In this document: one piece after another, positions 1-7,324 of the stretch
How positions within the stretch are numbered: position 1 is the stretch's first letter
How the letters are laid out: the number at the start of each line of letters is the position of its first letter
NCBI GenBank assembly: GCA_030613745.1
Contig: JAUWLK010000090.1
Location: forward strand, 1 to 9,460
Source of the DNA: Flavobacteriaceae bacterium
GTDB lineage: Bacteria; Bacteroidota; Bacteroidia; Flavobacteriales; Flavobacteriaceae
DNA: 9,460 bases
Direction: 5' to 3'
The notes under the pieces: generated by a model
Databases searched by the model: none
Seen by the model: the letters and a program-made list of their open reading frames with translations, nothing else
Told to the model about the DNA's origin: nothing
Made by a program: the position numbers and the translations under genes

Positions 1-1280
1 TCTTTCCATGATCCACCTCTTATAACTTTACGTTGATTATCACTATCTTCAACATTTGGGTTAATTGTAGAACCCAAGTAATATGATGATGGATTATATG
101 CAGTATTTGTCCATTCTGCAACATTACCAGCCATATTATACAATCCGTAATCATTTGCATTATATGATTTTGCTTCTAGTGTATACAAAGCCCCATCAGC
201 AGCATAATTACCTCTTTCTGGTTTAAAATTCGCCAAGAAACAACCTCTATCTGTAGTTGTATAAGGACCTCCCCAAGGATATTTAGCATATTCTAAACCT
301 CCACGAGCAGCATATTCCCATTCTGCCTCAGTAGGTAATCTAAAGCGACGTTCTTTTCCAGAGCTTTTCTTTTTACCTGCCAAAAAGTTATTTCTTTTTT
401 CAGTTCGAAAATCACAAAATGCTTTTGCTTGATTCCATGAAACACCTACAACAGGATATTCATTATATGCTTGATGCCAAAAATAATCTTGATGCATAGG
501 ATCATTATAAGAATAGTTGAAATCTTTAACCCATACAGCTGTATCAGGATAAATTTGAACTTCAACTTTTTTCAAAAAATCTTTTGTCAAACCATTTTTC
601 TTAGCAGCACCTGCCCTATCAAAAGTTAAATATGTATACTTTAGTTTTCTGGTATCAATCCTTCTTTTTACATCTAATGATTCATCAATAGGTAAATACA
701 TACTATCCATTGCCTCTGCATAATATTGATCTGGGAATTCATTAGTATTCCAAACCAATTCCACATCCCAGTTTAAATAACGTCCTTCAGTAGGTGAATT
801 AATATCTCCTAAACTTCCATAGTTATCCATCATATATTTATAGTAAGCATTATCTGTACTATCTTGTTCTTTAAACTTATATTTTGAAATACCACTAACA
901 TCTCCTTTTGTTTGTTCAATTGGTTCACTACCTCCCATATTTGCCTCTTCAGCAAGTATTGCAAGTTTTGTTCTTAAAATTGAATCTCTAACTCTAAAAA
1001 CAAATTCTCTATACTCACTATTTGTTATTTCAGTTTCATCCATATAATATGGGTTAACTGTTACAGTACGAGAAGGAGCACTAAATGAACCTGCTACATC
1101 TTCATCTCCTTTACCCATGGTAAAAGCTCCACCAGGTATTAATACCATTCCAAATGGTTTTTCAGGAAAGAATTTTTTGTTAGATTTTACTCCTACTAGT
1201 TGTCCTCTATCATTACCAGATTTGCAACTTGATAATAATGTAATTGAGATTAGTAGTAGAATTAGGGATAACTTTTTCAT
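1..1280 (-). CDS. gldK: Gliding motility / type IX secretion lipoprotein GldK (3' end cut by window edge)
   Basis: GldK is an outer-membrane-anchored lipoprotein that forms the periplasmic GldK-GldN ring of the type IX secretion system and is needed for gliding and for secretion of adhesins and enzymes. The frame starts at the ATG at 1280 and is open to position 3, giving 426 visible residues; the family is about 460 long, so roughly 40 residues and the stop are missing. Residues 1-19 form a lipoprotein signal with lipobox LSSC (Cys19). The rest is an FGE-sulfatase (SUMF1-like) fold: a VLIPGGAFTMG segment near 46-56, DETEITNSEY at 81-90, FRLPTEAEWEYAARGG near 312-327, GLYNMAGNVAEW near 375-387 and RGGSW at 421-425. 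The domain acts structurally in this family, not as a formylglycine enzyme. The gene order suggests gldL, gldM and gldN continue to the left, outside the window. The family assignment is from recalled sequence and context. Confidence 0.93.
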   Translation of the reverse strand, partial: MKKLSLILLLISITLLSSCKSGNDRGQLVGVKSNKKFFPEKPFGMVLIPGGAFTMGKGDEDVAGSFSAPSRTVTVNPYYMDETEITNSEYREFVFRVRDSILRTKLAILAEEANMGGSEPIEQTKGDVSGISKYKFKEQDSTDNAYYKYMMDNYGSLGDINSPTEGRYLNWDVELVWNTNEFPDQYYAEAMDSMYLPIDESLDVKRRIDTRKLKYTYLTFDRAGAAKKNGLTKDFLKKVEVQIYPDTAVWVKDFNYSYNDPMHQDYFWHQAYNEYPVVGVSWNQAKAFCDFRTEKRNNFLAGKKKSSGKERRFRLPTEAEWEYAARGGLEYAKYPWGGPYTTTDRGCFLANFKPERGNYAADGALYTLEAKSYNANDYGLYNMAGNVAEWTNTAYNPSSYYLGSTINPNVEDSDNQRKVIRGGSWK

Positions 1281-1428
1281 AATTTTTACTTTTTCTAATA
1301 AAACTCGGTAATTGTTAATTAAATTTTTTTAGTTCTTTAATGATATTTTCAAAAATTGAAATGTAAATACCAATAGAATTTACTCCTTGGTTTCCCTAAG
1401 AACGCAAAAAAAACTTCTTTAGTGTATA
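1281..1428. other. gldK leader / intergenic region
   Basis: This 148-base AT-rich gap lies between the end of the arginase-like gene and the gldK start, both read on the minus strand. I see no TAnnTTTG box on the minus strand and no convincing terminator, so gldK may be read through from the gene upstream. The only structure is a short AT-rich dyad at 1347-1361 (TTTCAA, three A, TTGAAA), about 70 bases before the gldK ATG, of uncertain meaning. Confidence 0.4.
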
Positions 1429-2586
1429 TTAATTTAATTTTCTAAAAGTTTTTAGCCATCTTTCAGGATATATCTGATTATTCGCTGTCAAATAATCATG
1501 ATATGTACAAGGTATTAACGTGGATTTTTTTAATTTATTATTAAGATAAGTAATCTCCATCCACCATCTTTCACTTTTATTGCTTTTATAAAAGTTAATG
1601 GTTTCATTTTCAATTAAAACAATGTATTTTTTATAATCATTTTTTGTTTCAAAAGGATACTCATCTATTCTATAATTATACCCTTCTATAAAATACCATA
1701 CCATTTGAGCAATTAAATGTGCCGTTTGCTCACGCTCGTCAAATTTGGCATTGTATTCATAAATTCCAAAAGAAGAAACTTTTTTACTAATACCTGCATA
1801 TCTTGCAATTACACAAATTTCATCACCATAAAAACCATTTGGAACAGCATTGTTATTTGCAGGAGCATCACTTTTTCTAACTGCACCCAAATCAATACTT
1901 ACAATATCAGCATCGCGCAATATAGGTTCAACTACTTTTAAATCACTAGAAACTTTACCTAATCTATAGGCATCAAAATATAGCTTTTCAATTAGTTTAA
2001 TTTCTTCTTGTGAATTAAAAAATGTTTGAAAACCAATGTTGCTATAATTAAATAAATTATTTGGCTTTTCCATCACAATTTTGTGCAAGTAATTTTGTGA
2101 GTTTGTCGTCTCTTCCAGTTCGGCTAAGTCAAATTTATTATCTATAACTACTAAGTTTACAGTTTGCTCTAAACTATCATAAGCTCTATAATTTGCATAG
2201 GTTATATCTTGACTTCCTCCAATAATTATAGGTATAATATTTTTTTTGATTAAATAGGATATTATTTCTTGAACTAAAAAATAAGTATCAACAACTTCAT
2301 TACCTTGAGGTATATTCCCTAGATCAACAATATTACTATGCCAGTTTCCTGGAAACATTTGGTATAAAAATTTACGAATATTTTCTAATCCTTTACCCGT
2401 TCCTAAATTATCTACAGCATTTCTTCCTTCTAAAACTCCAATAATTGCAATTTGTGCGTTTTTTAAATCAGGAATTCCATTTTGTTTGGTATGTATAATA
2501 ATACTTTTTCCTAAGGACAAATCTGAAAGCAAAGCAGAATGTGCTATTGCAATATCTTCTACTGGTAAAAGTAGGTCTAAACTCAT
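1429..2586 (-). CDS. Arginase/formimidoylglutamase-family protein, probably without the normal metal centre
   Basis: This 385-residue protein has the ureohydrolase (arginase, agmatinase, formimidoylglutamase) fold, which usually hydrolyses guanidino or formimino compounds at a two-Mn centre. The signature blocks are present but altered. GGxHS is GGSQD at 123-127, so the His ligand is Gln126. DAHxD is DNKFD at 149-153, with Lys151 in place of His. SxDxD is SIDLG at 230-234, with Gly234 in place of Asp. By alignment of the motifs, three of the six usual Mn ligands are lost while Asp149, Asp153 and Asp232 remain. The block DAPANNNAVPNGFYGDE (240-256) corresponds to the DPxxAPG region. A C-terminal extension after about 310 (WWMEI, YPERWLK) is beyond the usual core. 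The ATG at 2586 has a good hydrophobic/acidic start and no better alternative. It sits between topA and gldK. It is often labelled hutG-like, but no histidine-degradation gene is nearby, so I give no symbol; function unknown. Confidence 0.85.
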   Translation of the reverse strand: MSLDLLLPVEDIAIAHSALLSDLSLGKSIIIHTKQNGIPDLKNAQIAIIGVLEGRNAVDNLGTGKGLENIRKFLYQMFPGNWHSNIVDLGNIPQGNEVVDTYFLVQEIISYLIKKNIIPIIIGGSQDITYANYRAYDSLEQTVNLVVIDNKFDLAELEETTNSQNYLHKIVMEKPNNLFNYSNIGFQTFFNSQEEIKLIEKLYFDAYRLGKVSSDLKVVEPILRDADIVSIDLGAVRKSDAPANNNAVPNGFYGDEICVIARYAGISKKVSSFGIYEYNAKFDEREQTAHLIAQMVWYFIEGYNYRIDEYPFETKNDYKKYIVLIENETINFYKSNKSERWWMEITYLNNKLKKSTLIPCTYHDYLTANNQIYPERWLKTFRKLN

Positions 2587-2618
2587 ACTTTATTATTGTT
2601 AAAAATAAATTGTTATTG

Positions 2619-2647
2619 CAATGTAAGTAATACATTGAAAATATCAA
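2619..2647 (-). promoter_or_regulatory. Possible promoter of the arginase-like gene
   Basis: On the minus strand a TTG (2647-2645) is followed after 19 bases by TACATTG (2625-2619). This resembles the Bacteroidetes -33 TTG / -7 TAnnTTTG pattern but is one T short in the -7 box. It lies about 33 bases before the ATG at 2586. A weak match, and the only candidate in this gap. Confidence 0.3.
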
Positions 2648-2684
2648 TGGTATCGATATAAATAGTTATCCAATAAAATGAACT

Positions 2685-2715
2685 AAAAAACCCTTTAGGT
2701 TTTCAAACTTAAAGG
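2685..2715 (-). terminator. Rho-independent terminator after topA
   Basis: Read on the minus strand, an 11-base arm (CCTTTAAGTTT) and its partner (AAACCTAAAGG) form a 24-base hairpin at 2715-2692 with one internal mismatch and a two-base nominal loop. It is followed after one G by six T (2690-2685). It starts 27 bases past the topA stop, a standard intrinsic terminator, so the arginase-like gene downstream probably has its own promoter. Confidence 0.8.
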
Positions 2716-2741
2716 ATTCATTATCTAATTTAAAATGATTT

Positions 2742-5243
2742 CTATTTCTTTTTAGTAATTTTTTTAGGTGCTGCTTTCTTCTTTCTTGTTTTTTTCTTTG
2801 GAGCATTTTTTGCAATAATATCTTTTACTTCTTCTAAAGTTAACGCTGGTGCATCAACAGTTTTAGGAATTTCAATTTTTACTTTTCCTTGTAAAATATT
2901 ATGACGCCCCCATCTTGCTTTTTCAACTCTAATTCCTTCTTCTTTCCAATTATGAATAACTTTATCAATTTCTTTTTGTTTTTTAGTTTCAATTAAATCA
3001 ACTATGTCATCATAAGTTAAATTATCAAAATCATATTTTCTATTTACATTGATAAACATACTATTCCATTTTATAAATGGTCCAAATCTTCCAACACCCT
3101 TTTGTACAGGTAAATTTTCATATTCGGCAATTGGAGCATCTGCTTTTCTTTTTGCTTCAATTAATTCTATTGCACGATCCATTGTTACCGACATAGGATT
3201 TTCACCCTTATCTAAAGAAACAAACATTTTATCAAATCTAATATAAGGACCAAATCTACCATTAGAAACTATTACTTCAAAATTTTCATATTCTCCTAAT
3301 GTTTTTGGTAATTGAAAAAGATCCATCGCTTCTTCATAAGTAATACTTCCAAGAGTTTGATCTTCCTGTAAACTAGCAAATTTTGGCTTTTCTTCATCTG
3401 TTGCTTCACCAATTTGAACCATTGCACCAAATCTACCTAATCTGGCATATACATTTTTACCTGATTCAGGATCAACTCCTAATAATCTTTCTCCTTTTGC
3501 TCGTTCTGCATTTTCTTTAACATCTTCAACTCTTGAATGAAATTCAATATAAAATTCTTTGATCATCTCCAACCAGTGTCCTTTTCCTTCAGCAATATCA
3601 TCAAATTCTTTTTCCACATTAGCAGTAAAACTAAAATCTAATATATTTGAAAAGTTAGCTACTAAAAAATCATTTACAATTTTACCAATATCTGTTGGAA
3701 TTAATTTTCCTTTATCAGAACCTACTTTTTCAGTTAAAGTTTTTGTTGATACACTATCATAAGCTAAGGTAATTTGAGTATAATTTCTGTCTTTTCCTTC
3801 AACCATACCTTTATTAACATACTCTCTTCTTTGAATTGTTGAAATTGTTGGTGCATATGTTGATGGTCTGCCAATACCTAATTCTTCCAATTGTTTTACT
3901 AAAGATGCCTCAGTAAATCTATAAGGTGCTTTCGTATAACGTTCGGTTGCTGTAATAAAATTATTTTGTAAAACTTCGTTTACTTTTAGTTTTGGTAGTA
4001 TTCCTTCACGTTCTTCATCATCATTGTCAACACCTTCAAGATAAACCTTTAAAAATCCTTCAAAAGTAATTACTTCACCATTTGCTGTAAAAGCTTTTGT
4101 GTTTTTATCATTTTTTATTCTAACATTGGTGCGTTCTAATTGGGCATCACTCATTTGCGAGGCTAAAGTTCTTTTCCAAATTAAATCATACAATCTAGCT
4201 TGATCATTTTCAATATTTACATTTTTAGTACTCATATTGGTAGGTCTGATTGCCTCATGTGCCTCTTGGGCTCCTTTTGATTTAGTCACAAAATTTCGAG
4301 GATTACTATATTCACTACCATACGATGAAATAATTTCTTCTTGAGCAGCATTTTTTGCATCGTTAGATAAATTAACACTATCTGTTCTCATATAAGTTAT
4401 CAAACCTGCTTCATACAATCTTTGCGCTACCACCATGGTTTTTGCCACAGGAAAATATAGCTTTCGCGATGCTTCTTGTTGTAATGTTGAAGTGGTAAAT
4501 GGAGCAGCTGGTGATTTTTTTGCTGGATTAGTTGTTAAATCATCTACTTTAAATTCAGCACCAATACAAGTATTTAAAAATACTTCTGCCTCTGCTTTTG
4601 TTTCAAAATTCTTTGGCAATTTTGCTTTGAACTTTTTAGCGTTGCCATTCACAAATTCGGCAACAACTCTATAAGAGGCTTTGGGTTTAAAATTTTCAAT
4701 TTCTCTTTCACGTTCAACAATTAAACGTACAGCAACTGATTGTACTCTACCCGCTGATAATCCGCCTTTCACTTTTCTCCATAATACCGGAGATAGTTCA
4801 TAACCTACTAGCCTATCTAAAACTCTTCTTGCTTGTTGTGCGTTTACCAAATTATAATTAATACCCCTAGGACTTTCAACAGCTTTTAAAATGGCTTTTT
4901 TAGTAATTTCATGAAATACAATTCGCTTAGTATTTTCATCTTTTAACTTAAGCTGTTCAAACAAATGCCATGCAATTGCCTCTCCTTCACGATCCTCATC
5001 ACTTGCTAACCAAACTGTATCAGCTTTCTTTGCTAGAGCTTTAAGTTTTTTTACAACCGCTTTTTTATCTTTTGAAACACTATAATTAGGTTTAAAATCA
5101 CCATCTACATTAACTCCTAATTCTTTGGAAGGTAAATCGGCAATATGCCCAAAACTAGATTCAACTATAAAATCTTTTCCTAAAAACTTTTCAATGGTTT
5201 TTGCTTTTGCAGGTGACTCAACTATAACTAAATTCTTTGCCAT
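2742..5243 (-). CDS. topA: DNA topoisomerase I (type IA)
   Basis: This 833-residue enzyme relaxes negatively supercoiled DNA by cutting one strand through a 5'-phosphotyrosine. The N-terminal TOPRIM domain has LVIVESPAKAKTIE with the catalytic Glu9, FGHIADLP at 31-38, and the Mg-binding SDEDREGEAIAWH at 81-93 (Asp82, Asp84, Glu86). The type IA core has QARRVLDRLVGYELSP at 137-152, LSAGRVQSVA at 162-171, and the active-site LITYMRTDS at 281-289, where Tyr284 is the nucleophile and Arg286 its partner. The C-terminal part carries three glycine-rich repeats (LGRFGAMV, NGRFGPYIRF, VGRFGPFIKW) instead of zinc-finger CxxC pairs, and a Lys-rich tail (KKKTRKKKAAPKK), the usual arrangement in Bacteroidetes. 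The length is normal and the frame intact. It starts at the first ATG, 75 bases downstream of a clear promoter box, and ends before a hairpin terminator. Confidence 0.98.
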   Translation of the reverse strand: MAKNLVIVESPAKAKTIEKFLGKDFIVESSFGHIADLPSKELGVNVDGDFKPNYSVSKDKKAVVKKLKALAKKADTVWLASDEDREGEAIAWHLFEQLKLKDENTKRIVFHEITKKAILKAVESPRGINYNLVNAQQARRVLDRLVGYELSPVLWRKVKGGLSAGRVQSVAVRLIVEREREIENFKPKASYRVVAEFVNGNAKKFKAKLPKNFETKAEAEVFLNTCIGAEFKVDDLTTNPAKKSPAAPFTTSTLQQEASRKLYFPVAKTMVVAQRLYEAGLITYMRTDSVNLSNDAKNAAQEEIISSYGSEYSNPRNFVTKSKGAQEAHEAIRPTNMSTKNVNIENDQARLYDLIWKRTLASQMSDAQLERTNVRIKNDKNTKAFTANGEVITFEGFLKVYLEGVDNDDEEREGILPKLKVNEVLQNNFITATERYTKAPYRFTEASLVKQLEELGIGRPSTYAPTISTIQRREYVNKGMVEGKDRNYTQITLAYDSVSTKTLTEKVGSDKGKLIPTDIGKIVNDFLVANFSNILDFSFTANVEKEFDDIAEGKGHWLEMIKEFYIEFHSRVEDVKENAERAKGERLLGVDPESGKNVYARLGRFGAMVQIGEATDEEKPKFASLQEDQTLGSITYEEAMDLFQLPKTLGEYENFEVIVSNGRFGPYIRFDKMFVSLDKGENPMSVTMDRAIELIEAKRKADAPIAEYENLPVQKGVGRFGPFIKWNSMFINVNRKYDFDNLTYDDIVDLIETKKQKEIDKVIHNWKEEGIRVEKARWGRHNILQGKVKIEIPKTVDAPALTLEEVKDIIAKNAPKKKTRKKKAAPKKITKKK

Positions 5244-5317
5244 TCTTATATTTTTGGTTTAAAATATTGAAAAGAAATATCTCTTAATTATTTTTAAAAA
5301 TATCTATTTTCAGATTG

Positions 5318-5325
5318 CAAAAGTA
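5318..5325 (-). promoter_or_regulatory. topA promoter, -7 box
   Basis: On the minus strand TACTTTTG (5325-5318) matches the Bacteroidetes sigma-ABfr -7 consensus TAnnTTTG exactly and is preceded by TATA and followed by C, as is common in Flavobacteriia. No TTG is seen at the expected -33 distance. Transcription would start near 5312, giving a leader of about 70 bases before the ATG. Confidence 0.65.
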
Positions 5326-5363
5326 TATAGAATTTTTTAAATGTAGTTAATTAGTTTCTTTTT

Positions 5364-5397
5364 AAAAAGAAAAACCACCCATTTAAGAGCGGTTTTT
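5364..5397 (-). terminator. Rho-independent terminator after the LVIVD lipoprotein gene
   Basis: On the minus strand AAAAACC (5397-5391) pairs with GGTTTTT (5376-5370); the inner part of the stem is imperfect. A C and five T follow (5368-5364). It lies 19 bases past the stop of the lipoprotein gene. The A/T-rich arms would let it work in either direction, but only the minus-strand gene needs it. It separates this gene from topA. Confidence 0.7.
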
Positions 5398-5415
5398 AAA
5401 AAGGGTTTTGAAATT

Positions 5416-6663
5416 TTAATTTAAAGAAAATTGACTTAATAAGTTTATTCCTTCATCTGAATATGTGTATTGATACAATACTTCTTCACCAATCATTAAC
5501 AGGTGATTATCCAAAGGAATAACATCATAAGTTATTATATTTTCAAAATGATTAACTAATCGTAAATCTTCAACATCGGTCTTGTCATAAACTTTAAATC
5601 CTGAACTTCCATCACATATAAAAAGTAAATTATTTTTAATTCCTAAACCATAAGGATTGTCCATTTTATATGATTTTATGAGTTCCGGATTGTATAAATC
5701 GGTTATATCAACAATTTGAAGGCTACTGTCTATTGCTCCACATGAATTGCCTGCCCGCAATGTTATATAGGCGTAATTATTATCAACAACAACTGGATCA
5801 CAAGCTGTACCATGTTGAAATTCTGAAACAAACTGAGGTGAAGCAGGTGCTTCAATATCATATATATACATACCTCTCATACTTCCTAAGAACAGATAAT
5901 TTCCTCTGTTAAATATTGTTTCTATATCAAATCCTGCGAAAATAGAATTTAATTGCTGTGGACTTTCAAGCGTTTCAATATTAAATATATTTATATTGTG
6001 ACTGTCTACTGCGTATAAAAAATCATCAACAATTTTAAACTTAGCTAAAGATCCTCCTTGTCCAACAGAAGCATTTGACTCAGCAAAAGTAACAATATCC
6101 ATAAATCTGGTATTTAAATATTGTACTTCTTCAATTCTTCTTCTTTCTTGAGTAACTTTCCAACTGACTATAATTTCATTAGCATTTGGTGTTTGATCTC
6201 TATAATCAACAACCATATCTTCCATAAAAGGCATTACAACATACGAAGGAAAAACATCTTTTAGCCTTGTAACTTCTTTGATATTATCAATATCTGAAAT
6301 ATCAAAAATAACTAAGTCCATTAAACTATCAACAAACAAATAATCACCTTTAATCTCCATATCATTGTTTGCTTCAATCTTAATGCAAGCTACTTTTTCC
6401 GGATTTTCTGGATTCGAATTATCAATGACATGTATTCCGTTTTCAACATCATTTACCAATACTAAATCGTTATACACATATATTTTTCCTGATTCAATAA
6501 TTGGCAATGGTGAGGTAATTTCTACTGATGACCTTAAAGCATCTAAAGTCATGTATTTTGGAGTTACAACATTTACTAAAACATAGTCACTATCGCTATC
6601 ATCAATACAAGATTGCGATATAAAAAATAACATTGTTAGAACTAAAATTAATTTTGTTTTCAC
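5416..6663 (-). CDS. LVIVD-repeat beta-propeller lipoprotein, likely surface-exposed
   Basis: This 415-residue protein begins with a lipoprotein signal peptide: Lys2 and Lys4, a hydrophobic core, and a Cys19 that would be lipidated (SQSC). The acidic run after the Cys (IDDSDSD) resembles the export signals that send Bacteroidetes lipoproteins to the cell surface. The rest is a series of about six LVIVD-type blades, each with a Y/LxV..xGhxhhDhs..xxP pattern: near 60-90 (LVLVNDVENGIHVIDNSNP), 107-130, 213-240, 255-282, 296-330 and 345-370. Such repeats form beta-propellers used for binding. No catalytic residues are visible. It stands alone between topA and the divergent miaB promoter, with its own terminator. 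I see no clear TAnnTTTG box upstream. Molecular function unknown; the fold and location are supported, a binding role is inferred. Confidence 0.8.
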   Translation of the reverse strand: MKTKLILVLTMLFFISQSCIDDSDSDYVLVNVVTPKYMTLDALRSSVEITSPLPIIESGKIYVYNDLVLVNDVENGIHVIDNSNPENPEKVACIKIEANNDMEIKGDYLFVDSLMDLVIFDISDIDNIKEVTRLKDVFPSYVVMPFMEDMVVDYRDQTPNANEIIVSWKVTQERRRIEEVQYLNTRFMDIVTFAESNASVGQGGSLAKFKIVDDFLYAVDSHNINIFNIETLESPQQLNSIFAGFDIETIFNRGNYLFLGSMRGMYIYDIEAPASPQFVSEFQHGTACDPVVVDNNYAYITLRAGNSCGAIDSSLQIVDITDLYNPELIKSYKMDNPYGLGIKNNLLFICDGSSGFKVYDKTDVEDLRLVNHFENIITYDVIPLDNHLLMIGEEVLYQYTYSDEGINLLSQFSLN

Positions 6664-7077
6664 TTGTTTAAATTTTTATAATTATTCATAAATAAGTTAA
6701 TTTAAAAATTAAGAACGCGTGCAACCGCTTCGCTCTCTCATGAAATATTTAATCATTCCCTTATGTGAATTAATTGATTAAATTTATTCATGTTCGTTTC
6801 ATACGCTTATATTTATTGTTTTTTATTTTTAATATTGATAACCTGCCTGTGGTATGCAGGCAACTCATGTATACTAGTCTATACGTAAAAAGAATGCAAA
6901 ACGCTACACTAACCCAAATAATTTACCGTGTTTTTTTTTATTTTAAACGATTAGTAATTAAAAATACAATGTTAGGTGAAGAAAAATACATAATCTTAAG
7001 ACATAAATTTTTGGCTTATTTGTTATTATATATACCAAATAGATACTATACCTGAAAGAAGGTTGTATTTAATTTAT
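6664..7077. other. Non-coding divergent intergenic region
   Basis: This stretch of about 410 bases lies between the start of the LVIVD lipoprotein gene (minus) and the miaB promoter region (plus). It is very AT-rich apart from a short GC-richer patch at about 6714-6740 and a small palindrome at 6844-6862. A reading frame across 6774-7055 has no family resemblance, is rich in Ile, Leu, Tyr and Arg as expected of AT-rich noise, and has no promoter match. I see no tRNA or convincing structured RNA. Confidence 0.5.
6844..6862. repeat. Short GC-rich palindrome
   Basis: TGCCTG (6844-6849) and CAGGCA (6857-6862) form a perfect six-base stem with a seven-base loop in otherwise very AT-rich DNA. Longer CCTGCCTG/CAGGCAGG palindromes recur between genes in some flavobacterial genomes; this could be a worn copy. 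No T tract follows, so a terminator role is unlikely. Confidence 0.35.
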
Positions 7078-7094
7078 GATGACAATATGTCATC
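7078..7094. promoter_or_regulatory. Dyad upstream of the miaB promoter, possible operator
   Basis: GATGACA (7078-7084) and TGTCATC (7088-7094) form a perfect seven-base inverted repeat around ATA. It ends 18 bases before the -7 box and so covers the place where a -33 TTG would be expected; none is present. This placement suits a dimeric regulator acting on the miaB promoter. No regulator gene is in the window. Chance occurrence in AT-rich DNA is possible. Confidence 0.4.
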
Positions 7095-7112
7095 TAATCT
7101 AGATTTTGGTTG

Positions 7113-7120
7113 TATATTTG
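7113..7120 (+). promoter_or_regulatory. miaB promoter, -7 box
   Basis: TATATTTG matches the Bacteroidetes -7 consensus TAnnTTTG exactly, in the typical flavobacterial setting TTGTATATTTGCA. Transcription would start near 7126, only about 12 bases before the ATG at 7138. This strong promoter supports 7138 as the true start of a formerly full-length gene. Confidence 0.75.
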
Positions 7121-7137
7121 CAAACCAAATAAAATAT

Positions 7138-7236
7138 ATGGCAAGCGAAAATATAATTGATGAAAAAAAACAAGGTCAGGCTTTAGTGACAGATAATTCA
7201 AATGGCAACACCAAGAAACTATTTATAGTACATTAA
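7138..7236 (+). pseudogene. miaB: 5' fragment of miaB, interrupted after about 29 codons
   Basis: The frame encodes 32 residues, starting MASENIIDEKKQGQALV and reaching NTKKLFI, then V-H-stop. The IIDEKKQGxALV and TKKLFI segments look like the N-terminus of flavobacterial MiaB, the radical-SAM enzyme that methylthiolates i6A37 of tRNAs reading UNN codons. There KKLFI or KKLYI is followed at once by ESYGC, the first Fe-S cysteine motif. Here the match stops at 7227, and two TAA stops follow (7234, 7246). All iron-sulfur, radical-SAM and TRAM parts are absent, so this fragment cannot be active. The promoter in front is intact, and the location divergent from topA agrees with my memory of gene order in the family. 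What follows is integrase DNA, so insertion of a mobile element is the simplest cause. The assignment rests on about 20 residues of recalled similarity plus context. Confidence 0.72.
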
Positions 7237-7244
7237 GTCTGTAC
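7218..7244. other. Candidate attachment site (left junction) in miaB
   Basis: Two small inverted repeats overlap where the miaB similarity ends. ACTAT (7218-7222) and ATAGT (7225-7229) flank two T. GTACA (7228-7232) and TGTAC (7240-7244) flank a seven-base spacer, which is the usual size of a tyrosine-recombinase overlap region. The host part should end near 7227. The exact crossover point cannot be set without the other junction, which is outside the window. Confidence 0.45.
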
Positions 7245-7287
7245 ATAATCTACTCATTTACAATTTTTTACATATCTACACAATATA

Positions 7288-7309
7288 GTTATACCCAAGT
7301 TATACCTAA
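7288..7309. repeat. Tandem 11-base direct repeats, possible integrase or excisionase arm sites
   Basis: GTTATACCCAA (7288-7298) is followed directly by GTTATACCTAA (7299-7309), ten of eleven bases identical. A looser direct repeat lies just left: TACATAATCTACTCA (7242-7256) and TACATATCTACACA (7269-7282). Arrays of short direct repeats between the core site and the integrase gene are typical binding sites for the integrase N-terminal domain or an excisionase. They could also be an operator for the integrase promoter. Confidence 0.5.
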
Positions 7310-7324
7310 TTACATTTTTTTCAT

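Noticed and set aside
1381..1420. Possible terminator between the arginase-like gene and gldK
   Set aside because: The CTTAGG/CCAAGG arms pair imperfectly, and the nearby T run on the minus strand is before the stem rather than after it.
6714..6740. GC-richer patch that might be a repeat or insertion-sequence scar
   Set aside because: It is short, has no inverted or flanking direct repeat that I can see, and occurs once in the window.
6774..7055. Open frame of 93 codons on the plus strand between the LVIVD gene and miaB
   Set aside because: Composition is that of translated AT-rich non-coding DNA, there is no promoter match or family resemblance, and it lies in the divergent intergenic region.
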